NCBI RefSeq assembly: GCF_000718785.1
Contig: NZ_JOCA01000007.1
Location: 62,001 to 126,000 of the forward strand
Direction: 5' to 3'
DNA from: Streptomyces sp. NRRL WC-3626
GTDB taxonomy: Bacteria; Actinomycetota; Actinomycetes; Streptomycetales; Streptomycetaceae
DNA length: 64,000 nucleotides
Part shown: one piece after another, positions 1 through 7,988 of the stretch
Numbering within the stretch: position 1 is the first letter of the stretch
Layout of the letters: every line of letters begins with the position of its first letter
Notes under the pieces: model-generated
Seen by the model: only the letters and a program-made list of their open reading frames with translations
Database searches by the model: none
What the model was told of the DNA's origin: nothing
Translations under genes and position numbers: made by a program

Positions 1-2
1 CG

Positions 3-761
3 AGGATGCGGCGGATGCTGGGGGACGAGCTCGTCGTCCGGCACGGAACGGGCGTCACGCTCACCCCCCGCGCGCTGGAGTTGCTCGGGCCGCTGCGCAG
101 CGCCCTTCGGCAGACGGCACGCGTGGTGAACTTCCCCTCCTTCGACCCCGCCACGGACCAGCGGGTCATCACGGTCGCCATGACCAACAGCACCGCGTTC
201 GTCATCGGGCCCCGGCTGATGCGGCTGGTCGCGGAGCGCGCCCCGCACACCACCCTGCGGCTGCGCACCATCGCGGTGCCGACCGAGGCCACCTTCTCGG
301 ACCAGGGCGTCGACGTGGTGCTGATCTCCGAGGGGCACTTCTCGCCGCACCCGCGCGAGCGGCTGTACGACGACCGCTGCGTGGTGGTGGCCTCGGCGGA
401 CGCGCCGCCGGAGGCGAGCGCGCTCGACCTCCTGACCACCCGGCCGCACGTCGTCGTCGACACCGAACGGCGGGTCTTCCCCTATGCGCTGCTGGAGGAC
501 AAGGGCATCCCCTACCGGGTCGGTCAGTTCAGTTCCGACTATCTGCTGGTGCCGTTCCTGGTCGCACGCGGAGGGGGCGTCGCGCTGATGCGCCACCGGG
601 TCGCCGCCACCATGCGGACGCTCGCCGAGCTGCGGATCGAGGAGTTCCCGTTCCCGCTGCCCGGCCTCGGGATCGACATGGTGTGGAATCCCCGGCTGAG
701 CGACCAGTACTTCGTCGAGTGGCTCCGGGCGCTGCTGTTCGACGCGGCGAAGCCCGTCTGA
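3..761 (+). CDS. LysR-family transcriptional regulator, 5' end outside window
   Basis: The frame is already open at the window edge. The first residues match the end of a LysR winged HTH (an LRRML-GDELVVRHG-like stretch followed by LTPRA). The remaining ~240 residues look like the periplasmic-binding-like effector domain, with a substrate-binding subdomain that begins near FDPATDQRVITVAMTNSTA. The N-terminal DNA-binding helices are therefore missing from the window, not from the gene. It converges on the TetR gene with about 10 nt between them. LysR regulators often control aromatic catabolism, but its target cannot be told from here because its upstream neighbour is not visible. Family assignment is fairly safe; the role is unknown. 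Confidence 0.85.
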   Translation, partial: RMRRMLGDELVVRHGTGVTLTPRALELLGPLRSALRQTARVVNFPSFDPATDQRVITVAMTNSTAFVIGPRLMRLVAERAPHTTLRLRTIAVPTEATFSDQGVDVVLISEGHFSPHPRERLYDDRCVVVASADAPPEASALDLLTTRPHVVVDTERRVFPYALLEDKGIPYRVGQFSSDYLLVPFLVARGGGVALMRHRVAATMRTLAELRIEEFPFPLPGLGIDMVWNPRLSDQYFVEWLRALLFDAAKPV

Positions 762-771
762 CGCCGGCCGG

Positions 772-1380
772 TCAGGTCAGCAGCCGCACCCAGCTGGCGC
801 CGAGCTCTTCGAGCATCTGCTCGCGGTCGAGTCTCCAGTCGGCGTGGTCCCAGTGCTGGGCGACGTAGTCGAGCTGGGACATGGCGAGCACGCCCCGGAA
901 GTGGCGCTGGTGGGGTTCGAGGCGCCCGGCCGCGGTGAGCCCGTCCTCGATGTCGCTGATGGCTTCCTCGAGCCAGCGTTCGACCAGGTCGGGGAGGTCC
1001 GGGTCGATCACCGAGGCATCGCGGCCGATCCGGATGATCGGCCGGATCGCGGGCCAGTTGTCCGAGGTGCGCCGCAGCCACGCCATGATCGCCTCGGGCG
1101 TGCCCTCGGCGACGGTGGCGACGAGGTCACGTGCCGTGGATCCGTGTTCGGGCGACCGGACGCGCTGCAGCGCCTCGTTGAGCTGCTCGTCGATGAGCGC
1201 CTTCATCAGTTCGCTGCGGGAGGGGAAGTACGCGTAGAAGGTCACGCGTGTGGTGCCCGCGGCGGTCGCGATGTCGTCGACCGTGGTGGCGGCGTACCCC
1301 TTCGCCTTGAACAGTTCGAGTCCCGACTCCAGCAGCAGACGGCGGGTCATCTGCTTCTGTGCCTCACGAAGGTTCGCCAT
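772..1380 (-). CDS. TetR/AcrR-family transcriptional regulator
   Basis: About 202 residues. The N-terminal TetR HTH spans roughly residues 12-58 (TRRLLLESGLELFKAKGYAA, then TVDDIATAAGTTRVTFYAYF). The rest is the variable helical ligand domain. I chose the ATG at 1380 rather than the upstream alternative start at 1419 because family members begin just before the QKQMTRRLL helix. It lies 92 nt downstream of the pcaJ-like gene on the same strand, so it may be co-transcribed with the aromatic operon or use its own promoter in that gap, which holds inverted repeats. Ligand and targets are unknown. Confidence 0.85.
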   Translation of the reverse strand: MANLREAQKQMTRRLLLESGLELFKAKGYAATTVDDIATAAGTTRVTFYAYFPSRSELMKALIDEQLNEALQRVRSPEHGSTARDLVATVAEGTPEAIMAWLRRTSDNWPAIRPIIRIGRDASVIDPDLPDLVERWLEEAISDIEDGLTAAGRLEPHQRHFRGVLAMSQLDYVAQHWDHADWRLDREQMLEELGASWVRLLT

Positions 1381-1394
1381 GCCGGAGATCCTAA

Positions 1395-1467
1395 CGCCGT
1401 CACCGTACGGCGAACGCACCCACCGGACTTCGACTCAACGCGAAGCCCGGGATCCTTACGGCCCGTA
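1395..1467. promoter_or_regulatory. Candidate TetR operator region with two inverted repeats
   Basis: Between the TetR start and the pcaJ stop there is CGCCGT-N6-ACGGCG at 1395-1412, whose centre contains the palindrome CCGTACGG. A second repeat, TACGG-C-CCGTA, lies at 1457-1467. Both share the CGTAC/GTACG core, as expected for two sites of one dimeric repressor. Autoregulation by the adjacent TetR protein is an inference. Confidence 0.35.
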
Positions 1468-1472
1468 CAGCG

Positions 1473-2135
1473 TCATGTGAGCACCCCGACAGAGAGCCGC
1501 TCCTCCAGTTCCGCCACCGTGATGCCGTACGTCTCCAGCACCCGCACGCCGTCCGGACCGACGGCGAAGACGCCGTAATCGGTGTAGACGCGGTGCACGC
1601 AGCCGGGCCCGGTGAGCGGGTACGTGCACGCGGGGACGAGCTTGGGGGCGCCGTCCCGGGTGAACAGCTTCATCATCACCAGGACCCGGCGCGCTCCGAC
1701 GGCGAGGTCCATCGCGCCGCCCACCGCGGGGATGGCGTCGGGGTCGCCGGTGTGCCAGTTGGCGAGGTCACCGTGGTGGGAGACCTGGAACGCCCCGAGG
1801 ACGCACACGTCCAGGTGGCCGCCGCGCATCATCGCGAAGGAGTCGGCGTGGTGGAAGTACGCCGCTCCGGGCAGTTCGGTGACCGGGACCTTGCCGGCGT
1901 TGGTGAGGTCGGTGTCGACCTCGTCACCGGTCGCGGCCGGGCCCATGCCGAGCATGCCGTTCTCGGTGTGCAGCACGATCCCCGCGTCCGGCGAGAGGTG
2001 TTCGGCGATCCGGGTCGGCTGTCCGATGCCGAGGTTGACGTACGAGCCGGCCGGGATGTCGCGGGCGATGCGGGCCGCGAGTTCGTCGGTGGTGAGCGGG
2101 CCCCGGTCCGTCCGCTCCGGCACGGTCGTGGTCAT
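1473..2135 (-). CDS. pcaJ: CoA-transferase subunit B (PcaJ/ScoB-like)
   Basis: A 220-residue beta subunit of a heterodimeric family I CoA-transferase. The active-site Glu lies in the HTENGMLGMGP motif near residue 60, preceded by the typical SYVNLGIGQPTRIAEHL stretch. The enzyme moves CoA from succinyl-CoA to a 3-oxoacid; for PcaJ this acid is beta-ketoadipate. Its ATG shares one base with the stop codon of the A subunit (TGATG), so the two are translationally coupled. It is the last catabolic gene of the operon. Family is clear. The exact acid (beta-ketoadipate or another 3-oxoacid) is inferred from the thiolase next door. Confidence 0.88.
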   Translation of the reverse strand: MTTTVPERTDRGPLTTDELAARIARDIPAGSYVNLGIGQPTRIAEHLSPDAGIVLHTENGMLGMGPAATGDEVDTDLTNAGKVPVTELPGAAYFHHADSFAMMRGGHLDVCVLGAFQVSHHGDLANWHTGDPDAIPAVGGAMDLAVGARRVLVMMKLFTRDGAPKLVPACTYPLTGPGCVHRVYTDYGVFAVGPDGVRVLETYGITVAELEERLSVGVLT

Positions 2136-2827
2136 CAGCGGGCTCCTTGCACGGTGAGCCGGCGGGCCTCGGCCCGTACCAGGCGGTCGATGTGGATGCC
2201 GGGGGTGACCACGGTCTCCGGGTCGATCTTCCCGGCGGGCACGATGTCGGTGACCTGGGCCACGACGGTGGTGGCGGCGGTGGCCATGACGGGGCCGAAG
2301 TTCCGGGCGGTCTTGCGGTAGACCAGGTTGCCCATGGTGTCGGCGCGGTGGGCGGAGATCAGGGCGACGTCGCCCCTGATCGGGTACTCCAGGACGTGGA
2401 CGCGGCCGTCGATCTCCCGTGTCTCCTTGCCCTCGGCCAGCGGGGTGCCGACGCCGACGGGGCTGTAGAAGGCGCCGATGCCCGCTCCGGCGGCCCGCAT
2501 CCGCTCGGCGAGGGTGCCCTGCGGGACCACCTCGAGATCGACGCGGCCCGCTCGGTACAGGTCGTCGAAGACGTAGGAGTCGCTCTGCCGGGGGAAGGAG
2601 CAGATGACCTTGCGCACCCGGCCGGCCTTGAGCAGCGCGGCCAGGCCCACGTCTCCGTTGCCGGCGTTGTTGGACACCACGGTGAGGTCCGTGGCGCCCT
2701 GCCGGATGAGGGCGTCGACGAGGTCGAACGGCATGCCGGCCAGACCGAATCCGCCCACCAGCACCGTCGAGCCGTCCTCGATGCCCGTGACGGCCTCGTC
2801 GGTCGTGGCGGCGATGGTCGTGGTCAT
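2135..2827 (-). CDS. pcaI: CoA-transferase subunit A (PcaI/ScoA-like)
   Basis: A 230-residue alpha subunit. The nucleotide-loop region reads VLVGGFGLAGMPFDLVDALI, followed by VVSNNAGNGDVGLAALL and the conserved FYSPVGVGTPLAEGKE segment typical of 3-oxoadipate CoA-transferase A. The start is the ATG at 2827, overlapping the thiolase stop by 4 nt (ATGA); the frame stays open far upstream but that part is antisense to the thiolase. It forms a complex with the 1473-2135 product. Both couplings (ATGA upstream, TGATG downstream) argue for one polycistronic mRNA. Confidence 0.88.
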   Translation of the reverse strand: MTTTIAATTDEAVTGIEDGSTVLVGGFGLAGMPFDLVDALIRQGATDLTVVSNNAGNGDVGLAALLKAGRVRKVICSFPRQSDSYVFDDLYRAGRVDLEVVPQGTLAERMRAAGAGIGAFYSPVGVGTPLAEGKETREIDGRVHVLEYPIRGDVALISAHRADTMGNLVYRKTARNFGPVMATAATTVVAQVTDIVPAGKIDPETVVTPGIHIDRLVRAEARRLTVQGAR

Positions 2828-4017
2828 CCCCGGCTCACCTCGTCCGTCACGTTCTCCAGGACTACCGCGAGGGCCTGGCCCACGCCGATGCAGATGGCGG
2901 CGACGCCCCAGCGCTGCCGCCGCTCGCGCAGCACCTTCGCCAGGGTGCCGAGCAGCCGGCCGCCGGAGGCGCCCAGCGGGTGCCCGAGGGCGATGGCGCC
3001 GCCGCGGGTGTTGACGATCTCCTGGTCGACGCCCCAGGCGTCCACGCAGGCGAGCGACTGCACCGCGAACGCCTCGTTCAGCTCGACCGCGCCGACGTCG
3101 CCCCAGCCGATCCCGGCCCGGCGCAGCGCCTTTTCGGCCGCCTCCACGGGGGCGAAACCGAACAGCTGCGGCTCGACCGCGTGCACACCGCGCCCGGCGA
3201 TCCGGGCGACGGGCTCCAGGCCGATCCGCCCGGCCGCCGCCCCGGTGCCCAGCAGGACGGCCGACGCCCCGTCGCTCAGCGGGGAGGCGTTGCCGGCCGT
3301 GATCGTCCCGTCCGGGCGGAACGACGGTGTGAGGGCCGCCAGTTTCCCGGGGTCGGTGCCGGGGCGGATGCCCTCGTCGCGCGTAAGGCCCTCCGTGGGC
3401 AGGACCAGGTCGTCGTAGAAGCCGTCGTCCCAGGCGGCGTCGGCGAGCTTGTGGGAGCGCGCGGCGAACGCGTCCTGCCGTTCCCGGGAGATCGAGAACC
3501 TCTCCTGGAGGAGTTCGTTGCTCTCCCCCAGCGAGACCGTCCACTCCTTCGGCATGGCGGGGTTGACCAGGCGCCAGCCGAGGGTGGTGGAGACGGCCGT
3601 GACGTCGCGGGCGGGGAAGGCGCGGTCCGGCTTGGGCAGCACCCAGGGGGCTCGCGTCATGGACTCGGCGCCGCCGGCGACGACGATGTCCGCGTCGCCG
3701 GACTCCAGGGTGCGCGAGGCGATGATCGCCGCGTCCAGGCTGGAGCCGCACAGCCGGTTGACGGTGGTGGCGGGCACGCTCACCGGCAGTCCGGCCAGCA
3801 GTACGGCCATCCGGCCGACGTTGCGGTTGTCCTCGCCGGCGCCGTTGGCGTTGCCCCACACCACGTCGCCGATCGCGGCGAGGTCGAGGCCGGGCGCCTT
3901 GGCCAGCAGCCCGGTCAGCGCGGTGGCGGCGAGGTCGTCGGGGCGGACTCCGGCGAGAGCGCCGTTGAACCGGCCGAACGGGGTACGGGCCGCCGCGTAG
4001 AGGAAGGCCTCGCTCAT
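2824..4017 (-). CDS. pcaF: 3-oxoadipyl-CoA thiolase-like acetyl-CoA acyltransferase
   Basis: A 397-residue thiolase of normal length. The acyl-accepting Cys is in NRLCGSSLDA (about residue 90), the His in ALGHPLGASG near residue 350, and a second Cys in CIGVGQALAV near 382. The N-terminus (LYAAARTPFGRFNGALAGVRPDDLAA, spread over the first 30 residues) and GNANGAGEDNRNVGRMA resemble PcaF, which cleaves beta-ketoadipyl-CoA to succinyl-CoA and acetyl-CoA. It overlaps both neighbours by 4 nt. The finding is that this step sits in a gentisate operon whose products (fumarate, pyruvate) would not need it. Confidence 0.87.
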   Translation of the reverse strand: MSEAFLYAAARTPFGRFNGALAGVRPDDLAATALTGLLAKAPGLDLAAIGDVVWGNANGAGEDNRNVGRMAVLLAGLPVSVPATTVNRLCGSSLDAAIIASRTLESGDADIVVAGGAESMTRAPWVLPKPDRAFPARDVTAVSTTLGWRLVNPAMPKEWTVSLGESNELLQERFSISRERQDAFAARSHKLADAAWDDGFYDDLVLPTEGLTRDEGIRPGTDPGKLAALTPSFRPDGTITAGNASPLSDGASAVLLGTGAAAGRIGLEPVARIAGRGVHAVEPQLFGFAPVEAAEKALRRAGIGWGDVGAVELNEAFAVQSLACVDAWGVDQEIVNTRGGAIALGHPLGASGGRLLGTLAKVLRERRQRWGVAAICIGVGQALAVVLENVTDEVSRG

Positions 4018-5282
4018 GCGGCCTCACCCGCCGGCAGTGCTTCCCCGACGGGCGCCGAGTCCAGCGGGATCGGCGTGAACATCTCCGGCTCCTGGTCGGG
4101 AGTGAGGGCCGTCGGGCCGTACAGCCAGTCGGTGAAGGAGTAGTCGTAGGTGTCGCGGGCGCGCAGCAGCACGTTGCGCTGCTCGCGGGCGAGACCGTCC
4201 AGGTGCCACAGCTCGCCCCACTTGCGGGACGTGGTCAGCACGCGACGGCAGTGCTCGGGGCGGACCGCCTCGTACGCGGCGAGCGCCGCGCTCCAGTCGA
4301 CGGTGCCGTCCCCGGCACGGTTGCGGGCCACGTGCTCGCCCAGCACCCAGCCGTCCTCGAGGGCCATGATCGCGCCCTGCGCGATGTACTGGAGCGGCGG
4401 GTGCGCGGAGTCGCCGAGCAGCGCGATCCGGCCGTGCACCCACGTCATGATCGGGTCGCGGTCGAACATCCGCCACCACTTCTCCCGCCACATGAAGGGC
4501 AGCCCGTCCCGGACGAACTCGCCGGTCCGGGCGAAGGCGGCGTCGAGCTCGTCGGGTGTGCCCCAGTCGTCCTCGCCGGCCAGCGCCCTGGGCGACTCGA
4601 AGACGGCGACCTGGTTGAGCATCTCGCCGCCGCGCAGCCCGTAGTGGACGAAGTGGCAGCCGGGGCCGATGTACACGACGACCTCGCTCAGGTCGACGGA
4701 CCTCACCCGCGGCTGCTCGGCGGGGACGGTGCCGCGGTAGGCGACGTAGGCGGAGGAGACGGGCCGGTCGTCGACGAACAGCCCGCGGGCGGACGAGTGC
4801 AGGCCGTCGGCCGCGATCACCACGCCGGCCTCGTGGGTCGCGCCGGAGGCGACGGTCACGCGGGCGCCGCCGTCGGTGTTCTCGTACGACGTCACGTGCG
4901 CGTCGTTGACCAGCTCGACGCCGGCGCGCTCGCAGGCACGCAGCAGCAGGCCGTGCAGGTCGCTGCGGTGGATGACCAGGTACGGGTAGCCGTAGCGCCG
5001 CTCGAGGTCGCGCAGGTCGAGCCGGGTCAGCTCGCCGCCGTCGACGGCGTCGCGCATGACCATCGCATCCGGGACGACACCGAGGCTCTTGGCCTCCTCC
5101 AGGAGGCCGTAGTCGTCGAGGATGCGGGTGCAGTTGGGGGCGAGCTGGATGCCGGCGCCGACCTCGCCGAAGGCGGGGGCGCTCTCCAGCAGGCGGACGT
5201 TCTGGCCCCGGCGGGTCAGGGAGAACGCCACGCCCAGGCCGCCGATGCCGCCGCCGGCCACGATCACATCAGGATGGGACAC
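4014..5282 (-). CDS. FAD-dependent aromatic hydroxylase, probable 3-hydroxybenzoate 6-hydroxylase
   Basis: About 422 residues of a class A flavoprotein monooxygenase. The Rossmann FAD motif is at the N-terminus (VIVAGGGIGGLGVAFSL), the DG motif near VVIAADGLHSSAR, and the second FAD motif is GDSAHPPLQYIAQGA near residue 290. It should use NADH and O2 to para-hydroxylate a hydroxybenzoate to gentisate. I chose GTG 5282 over GTG 5291: the AGAGAGG ribosome site ends directly against the 5291 codon but lies 8 nt from 5282. Its context with gentisate dioxygenase favours 3-hydroxybenzoate; salicylate 5-type or salicylate 1-hydroxylase activity is less likely but not excluded. Confidence 0.85.
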   Translation of the reverse strand: MSHPDVIVAGGGIGGLGVAFSLTRRGQNVRLLESAPAFGEVGAGIQLAPNCTRILDDYGLLEEAKSLGVVPDAMVMRDAVDGGELTRLDLRDLERRYGYPYLVIHRSDLHGLLLRACERAGVELVNDAHVTSYENTDGGARVTVASGATHEAGVVIAADGLHSSARGLFVDDRPVSSAYVAYRGTVPAEQPRVRSVDLSEVVVYIGPGCHFVHYGLRGGEMLNQVAVFESPRALAGEDDWGTPDELDAAFARTGEFVRDGLPFMWREKWWRMFDRDPIMTWVHGRIALLGDSAHPPLQYIAQGAIMALEDGWVLGEHVARNRAGDGTVDWSAALAAYEAVRPEHCRRVLTTSRKWGELWHLDGLAREQRNVLLRARDTYDYSFTDWLYGPTALTPDQEPEMFTPIPLDSAPVGEALPAGEAA

Positions 5283-5295
5283 GGGACTCACCTCT

Positions 5296-5931
5296 CTACA
5301 GCCACGGGCCGAGCTCGGGAGCGTCGGCGAGCGAGTGGGGGCGGCCGGCCAGCCAGGCGGCGACCTCGGGCAGCGGACCGTCGGGCAGCTCGGCCAGCCC
5401 GCGCTTGGCGCTGATCTCGGCGACCAGGGCGGTCAGGAAGTCCATCGGGAGGTCGGCGAAGGTGACGACGCCGGTGCCGAGGTCGACGGCGTGGACGCAC
5501 ACCTCGCGGGCGCGCATCCACGGGAGTTCGGTGGCGGGGACGGTACGGCCCTGGGCGGTGACGACCTCGCGGTGCCACTGCTCGTCGGTGAGCCCGTCCA
5601 GTCCCGCCGCGAGCCTGTGCGCGGAGCCGGTGAGCCAGGAGCGGAGTTCGCCGGCCGAGAGGGTGGGGCCCTTGGCGATACCGGCGGCGCGTTCCTCGGC
5701 GGAGGCGTACATCGGCCGCTCCTCGCCGGTGGCCGCCCAGTGCACCAGGTTGCACAGGGCGTCGGCGTTGGCGGCGACGTGCGCCACGAGGTGTTTCCGG
5801 GTCCAGTCCGGCAGCGCGCCGGGGGCCGAGAGGCCGGACTCGTCGAGGCCGGCCACGGCGTCGAGCATCAGCTCGGTGCCGGTACGGGCCCATGCGCGTG
5901 CGTCGGAGAGGGTCCGCGTGCCGTCGGTCAT
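5296..5931 (-). CDS. Mycothiol-dependent maleylpyruvate isomerase
   Basis: About 211 residues. The N-terminal MDMPI/DinB-like four-helix domain carries the metal-ligand pattern of the family: a His in HLVAHVAANADAL (about residue 50) and the Glu/His pair in REVCVHAVDLG (about residues 138-143). It converts maleylpyruvate to fumarylpyruvate using mycothiol, the thiol of actinomycetes. The start is the ATG at 5931, which overlaps the stop of the hydrolase gene by 4 nt (ATGA). Its place between the ring-cleavage and hydroxylase genes fits the gentisate pathway. Confidence 0.88.
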   Translation of the reverse strand: MTDGTRTLSDARAWARTGTELMLDAVAGLDESGLSAPGALPDWTRKHLVAHVAANADALCNLVHWAATGEERPMYASAEERAAGIAKGPTLSAGELRSWLTGSAHRLAAGLDGLTDEQWHREVVTAQGRTVPATELPWMRAREVCVHAVDLGTGVVTFADLPMDFLTALVAEISAKRGLAELPDGPLPEVAAWLAGRPHSLADAPELGPWL

Positions 5932-6755
5932 GCCCCGACCACCTTGTTGGCGCAGGTGCCCAGGCCGGTGATCTCGGTGACCACGGACTGGCCGGGGAGC
6001 AGGAAAACCTTGGGCTCGCGGGCGTTGCCCACCCCGGCCGGGGTGCCGGTGGCGATGATGTCGCCCGGGCGCAGGGTGATGACGGTGGAGATGTACTGGA
6101 CCAGGAAGACCGGGTCGAACAGCAGTGTGCCGGTGTCGTCCCGCTGCATGACCTGCCCGTCGACGACCGTCCGCACCTCGAGGGCGGGGCGGACGCCGCC
6201 GACCTCGTCGGGGGTGACGACGTAGGGTCCGACCGGGGTGGTGGCCTCCCAGATCTTGCCCTGGGTCCACTCGATGGTGCGGAACTGCCAGTCGCGTACC
6301 GAGATGTCGTTCATGACGGTGAAGCCGGCGATGGCGTCGGCGGCCTGCTGCTCGTCGGCGCGGCGCACCTGCCTGCCGATGACGACGGCCAGTTCGACCT
6401 CCCAGTCGAGCGCGTCGGTCTCGGCAGGCTTGACGATGTCGTCGTTCGCGCCCAGCAGGGTGTCGGCGAACTTCGGGAAGAGGGTCGGGTGGGAGGGCAG
6501 GTCCCGGCCCATCTCCTTGATGTGGTTGGTGTAGTTGTGGCCGACGCAGACGACCTTGGACGGGTTCGGCACGACCGGGGCGAAGTCCGCGTCCTCGACC
6601 GGGTAGGCGGGGCCGGAGGCGGCGGCGGCCCGGTCCTGCCAGTCCGCCTCGGCGAACAGTTCGCCCAGGTCGGCGTACCCGAGGTCGACGAGGAGGCCGC
6701 CGTCGAGGCGGACCGCGCGGGTGCCGTCGGCGGTGCGGATGGTGGCGAGCTTCAT
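5928..6755 (-). CDS. Fumarylpyruvate hydrolase (FAH family)
   Basis: About 275 residues. The fumarylacetoacetate hydrolase fold is recognisable from KVVCVGHNYTNHIKEMG, the metal-binding Glu residues in DWEVELAVVIGR, FTVMNDISVRDWQ, and LRPGDIIATGTPAGVG near the C-terminus. It hydrolyses fumarylpyruvate to fumarate and pyruvate, the last gentisate step. The ATG at 6755 lies one base from the dioxygenase stop, so coupling is very tight. The frame extends upstream only as an antisense shadow of the dioxygenase. Confidence 0.88.
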   Translation of the reverse strand: MKLATIRTADGTRAVRLDGGLLVDLGYADLGELFAEADWQDRAAAASGPAYPVEDADFAPVVPNPSKVVCVGHNYTNHIKEMGRDLPSHPTLFPKFADTLLGANDDIVKPAETDALDWEVELAVVIGRQVRRADEQQAADAIAGFTVMNDISVRDWQFRTIEWTQGKIWEATTPVGPYVVTPDEVGGVRPALEVRTVVDGQVMQRDDTGTLLFDPVFLVQYISTVITLRPGDIIATGTPAGVGNAREPKVFLLPGQSVVTEITGLGTCANKVVGA

Positions 6756-6756
6756 G

Positions 6757-7917
6757 TCAGGCGTCCTTCTGGGTGCGGTCGAGCTTGAGCGCCTCGAAGA
6801 CGGGCGCGTCGGAGAAGCGGAAGAGGTCGAGCGCGCCCTCGTCGGAGTCGGTCGTACCGGCCTCGGACCGGGCGGAGAACGGCTCCCAGGAGGGGACGGC
6901 GAACAGGTCGCCACGGGTCACCGTCCAGGACGTGTCACCGACGGTCACGACGCCCGATCCGTCGAACACCTGGTAGACGGACGAGCCGGTCTCGCGCACC
7001 GGCGCGGTCTCGGCGCCCCGGGCGACCCGGTGGAACTCGGCGCGGAGGGTCGGCAGCACGTCGGAGCCGTCGTGCGGGTTGGAGTAGCGCACCGCGGCGT
7101 GGCCGGGCTCGACGGTGCCGCCGAAGCCCTCCTTCTCCAGCAGCAGCTGGTCGCGCAGGGCCGCGTCGGTGTACTCCCACTTGTACGAGAGCAGCGGGCT
7201 GCCCGGCGTGGCGGGCACGGCCGCCAGCGGGCGCAGGCCCGGGTGGCCCCACAGGCGCTCGGAGCGGGAGCGCTCCGGGGTGATGCGCTCGGCGTCGGTG
7301 ATCTCGTCGCGGCCGAACTCGAAGAACTGTGCCTCGGTGACGTACTGGAAGGGGATGTCCAGTCCGTCGATCCAGGCCATCGGCTCGGCGGTGGCGTTGT
7401 GGTGTGCGTGCCAGTTCCAGCCGGCCTGCGGGAGGAAGTCGCCGCGGTTCATCGGCACCGGGTCGCCGCCGACGACCGTCCACACGCCCGAGCCCTCGAC
7501 GACGAAGCGGAAGGCGTGCTGGGTGTGGCGGTGCTCGGGGGCGTCCTCGCCGGGCATGAGGTACTGGATGGCCGCCCACAGGGTGGGGGTGGCGAAGGGG
7601 CGGCCGCCGAGGGAGGGATTGGCCAGCGCGATGGCGCGGCGCTCGCCGCCCCGGCCGACCGGGACCAGGCCGCCGGCCCGGTCCGCCAGTTCCCGCAGCT
7701 TCTGCCAGCGCCACAGGTGCGGCACGGCGCGGGAGCGCGGACGGGCCGGCATCAGATCGCCGATCTCGGTCCACAGCGGGACCAGCAGCTCCTGCTCGAA
7801 GCCCCGGTAGAGCTCTTCGAGGGCCGGCGTGACCTCGGGTTGCCCCTCGGCGGACACGGCCCGCAAACGCACCGGGGAACCCGTCGTGGTGTCTTGGGCG
7901 ATGGACGACTGAGTCAT
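6757..7917 (-). CDS. Gentisate 1,2-dioxygenase
   Basis: About 386 residues, a bicupin. The first cupin carries the iron ligands in EHRHTQHAFRFVVEG with a later HAHHN; the second cupin lies around residues 270-360 (SSVYQVFDGSGVVTVGDTSW). LYRGFEQELLVPLWTEIGDLM and the PHLWRW segment are typical of gentisate dioxygenases. It opens gentisate between C1 and C2 with O2 to give maleylpyruvate. I start at the ATG at 7917 (MTQSSIAQD) instead of the upstream alternative at 7953. It is the first gene of the operon, divergent from the IclR gene across a short region holding a palindrome. Confidence 0.9.
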   Translation of the reverse strand: MTQSSIAQDTTTGSPVRLRAVSAEGQPEVTPALEELYRGFEQELLVPLWTEIGDLMPARPRSRAVPHLWRWQKLRELADRAGGLVPVGRGGERRAIALANPSLGGRPFATPTLWAAIQYLMPGEDAPEHRHTQHAFRFVVEGSGVWTVVGGDPVPMNRGDFLPQAGWNWHAHHNATAEPMAWIDGLDIPFQYVTEAQFFEFGRDEITDAERITPERSRSERLWGHPGLRPLAAVPATPGSPLLSYKWEYTDAALRDQLLLEKEGFGGTVEPGHAAVRYSNPHDGSDVLPTLRAEFHRVARGAETAPVRETGSSVYQVFDGSGVVTVGDTSWTVTRGDLFAVPSWEPFSARSEAGTTDSDEGALDLFRFSDAPVFEALKLDRTQKDA

Positions 7918-7956
7918 GTGGCTCAGCGTGCATGGTGTCACCCTGAAGAACATGTA

Positions 7957-7975
7957 GATTCTGGAGAGCAGAATC
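7957..7975. promoter_or_regulatory. Palindromic IclR-type operator in the gentisate divergent promoter
   Basis: A perfect inverted repeat, GATTCTG-GAGAG-CAGAATC, lies 40 nt upstream of the dioxygenase start and 14 nt upstream of the IclR start. It abuts the GGAGG ribosome site of the IclR gene (7977-7981). Position and symmetry fit control of both promoters by the adjacent IclR protein; this is an inference. Confidence 0.6.
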
Positions 7976-7988
7976 CGGAGGTCGCGTC

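Noticed and set aside
6757..7917. Gentisate dioxygenase as possible 1-hydroxy-2-naphthoate or salicylate dioxygenase
   Set aside because: These bicupins are related, but maleylpyruvate isomerase and fumarylpyruvate hydrolase in the same operon fit gentisate best.
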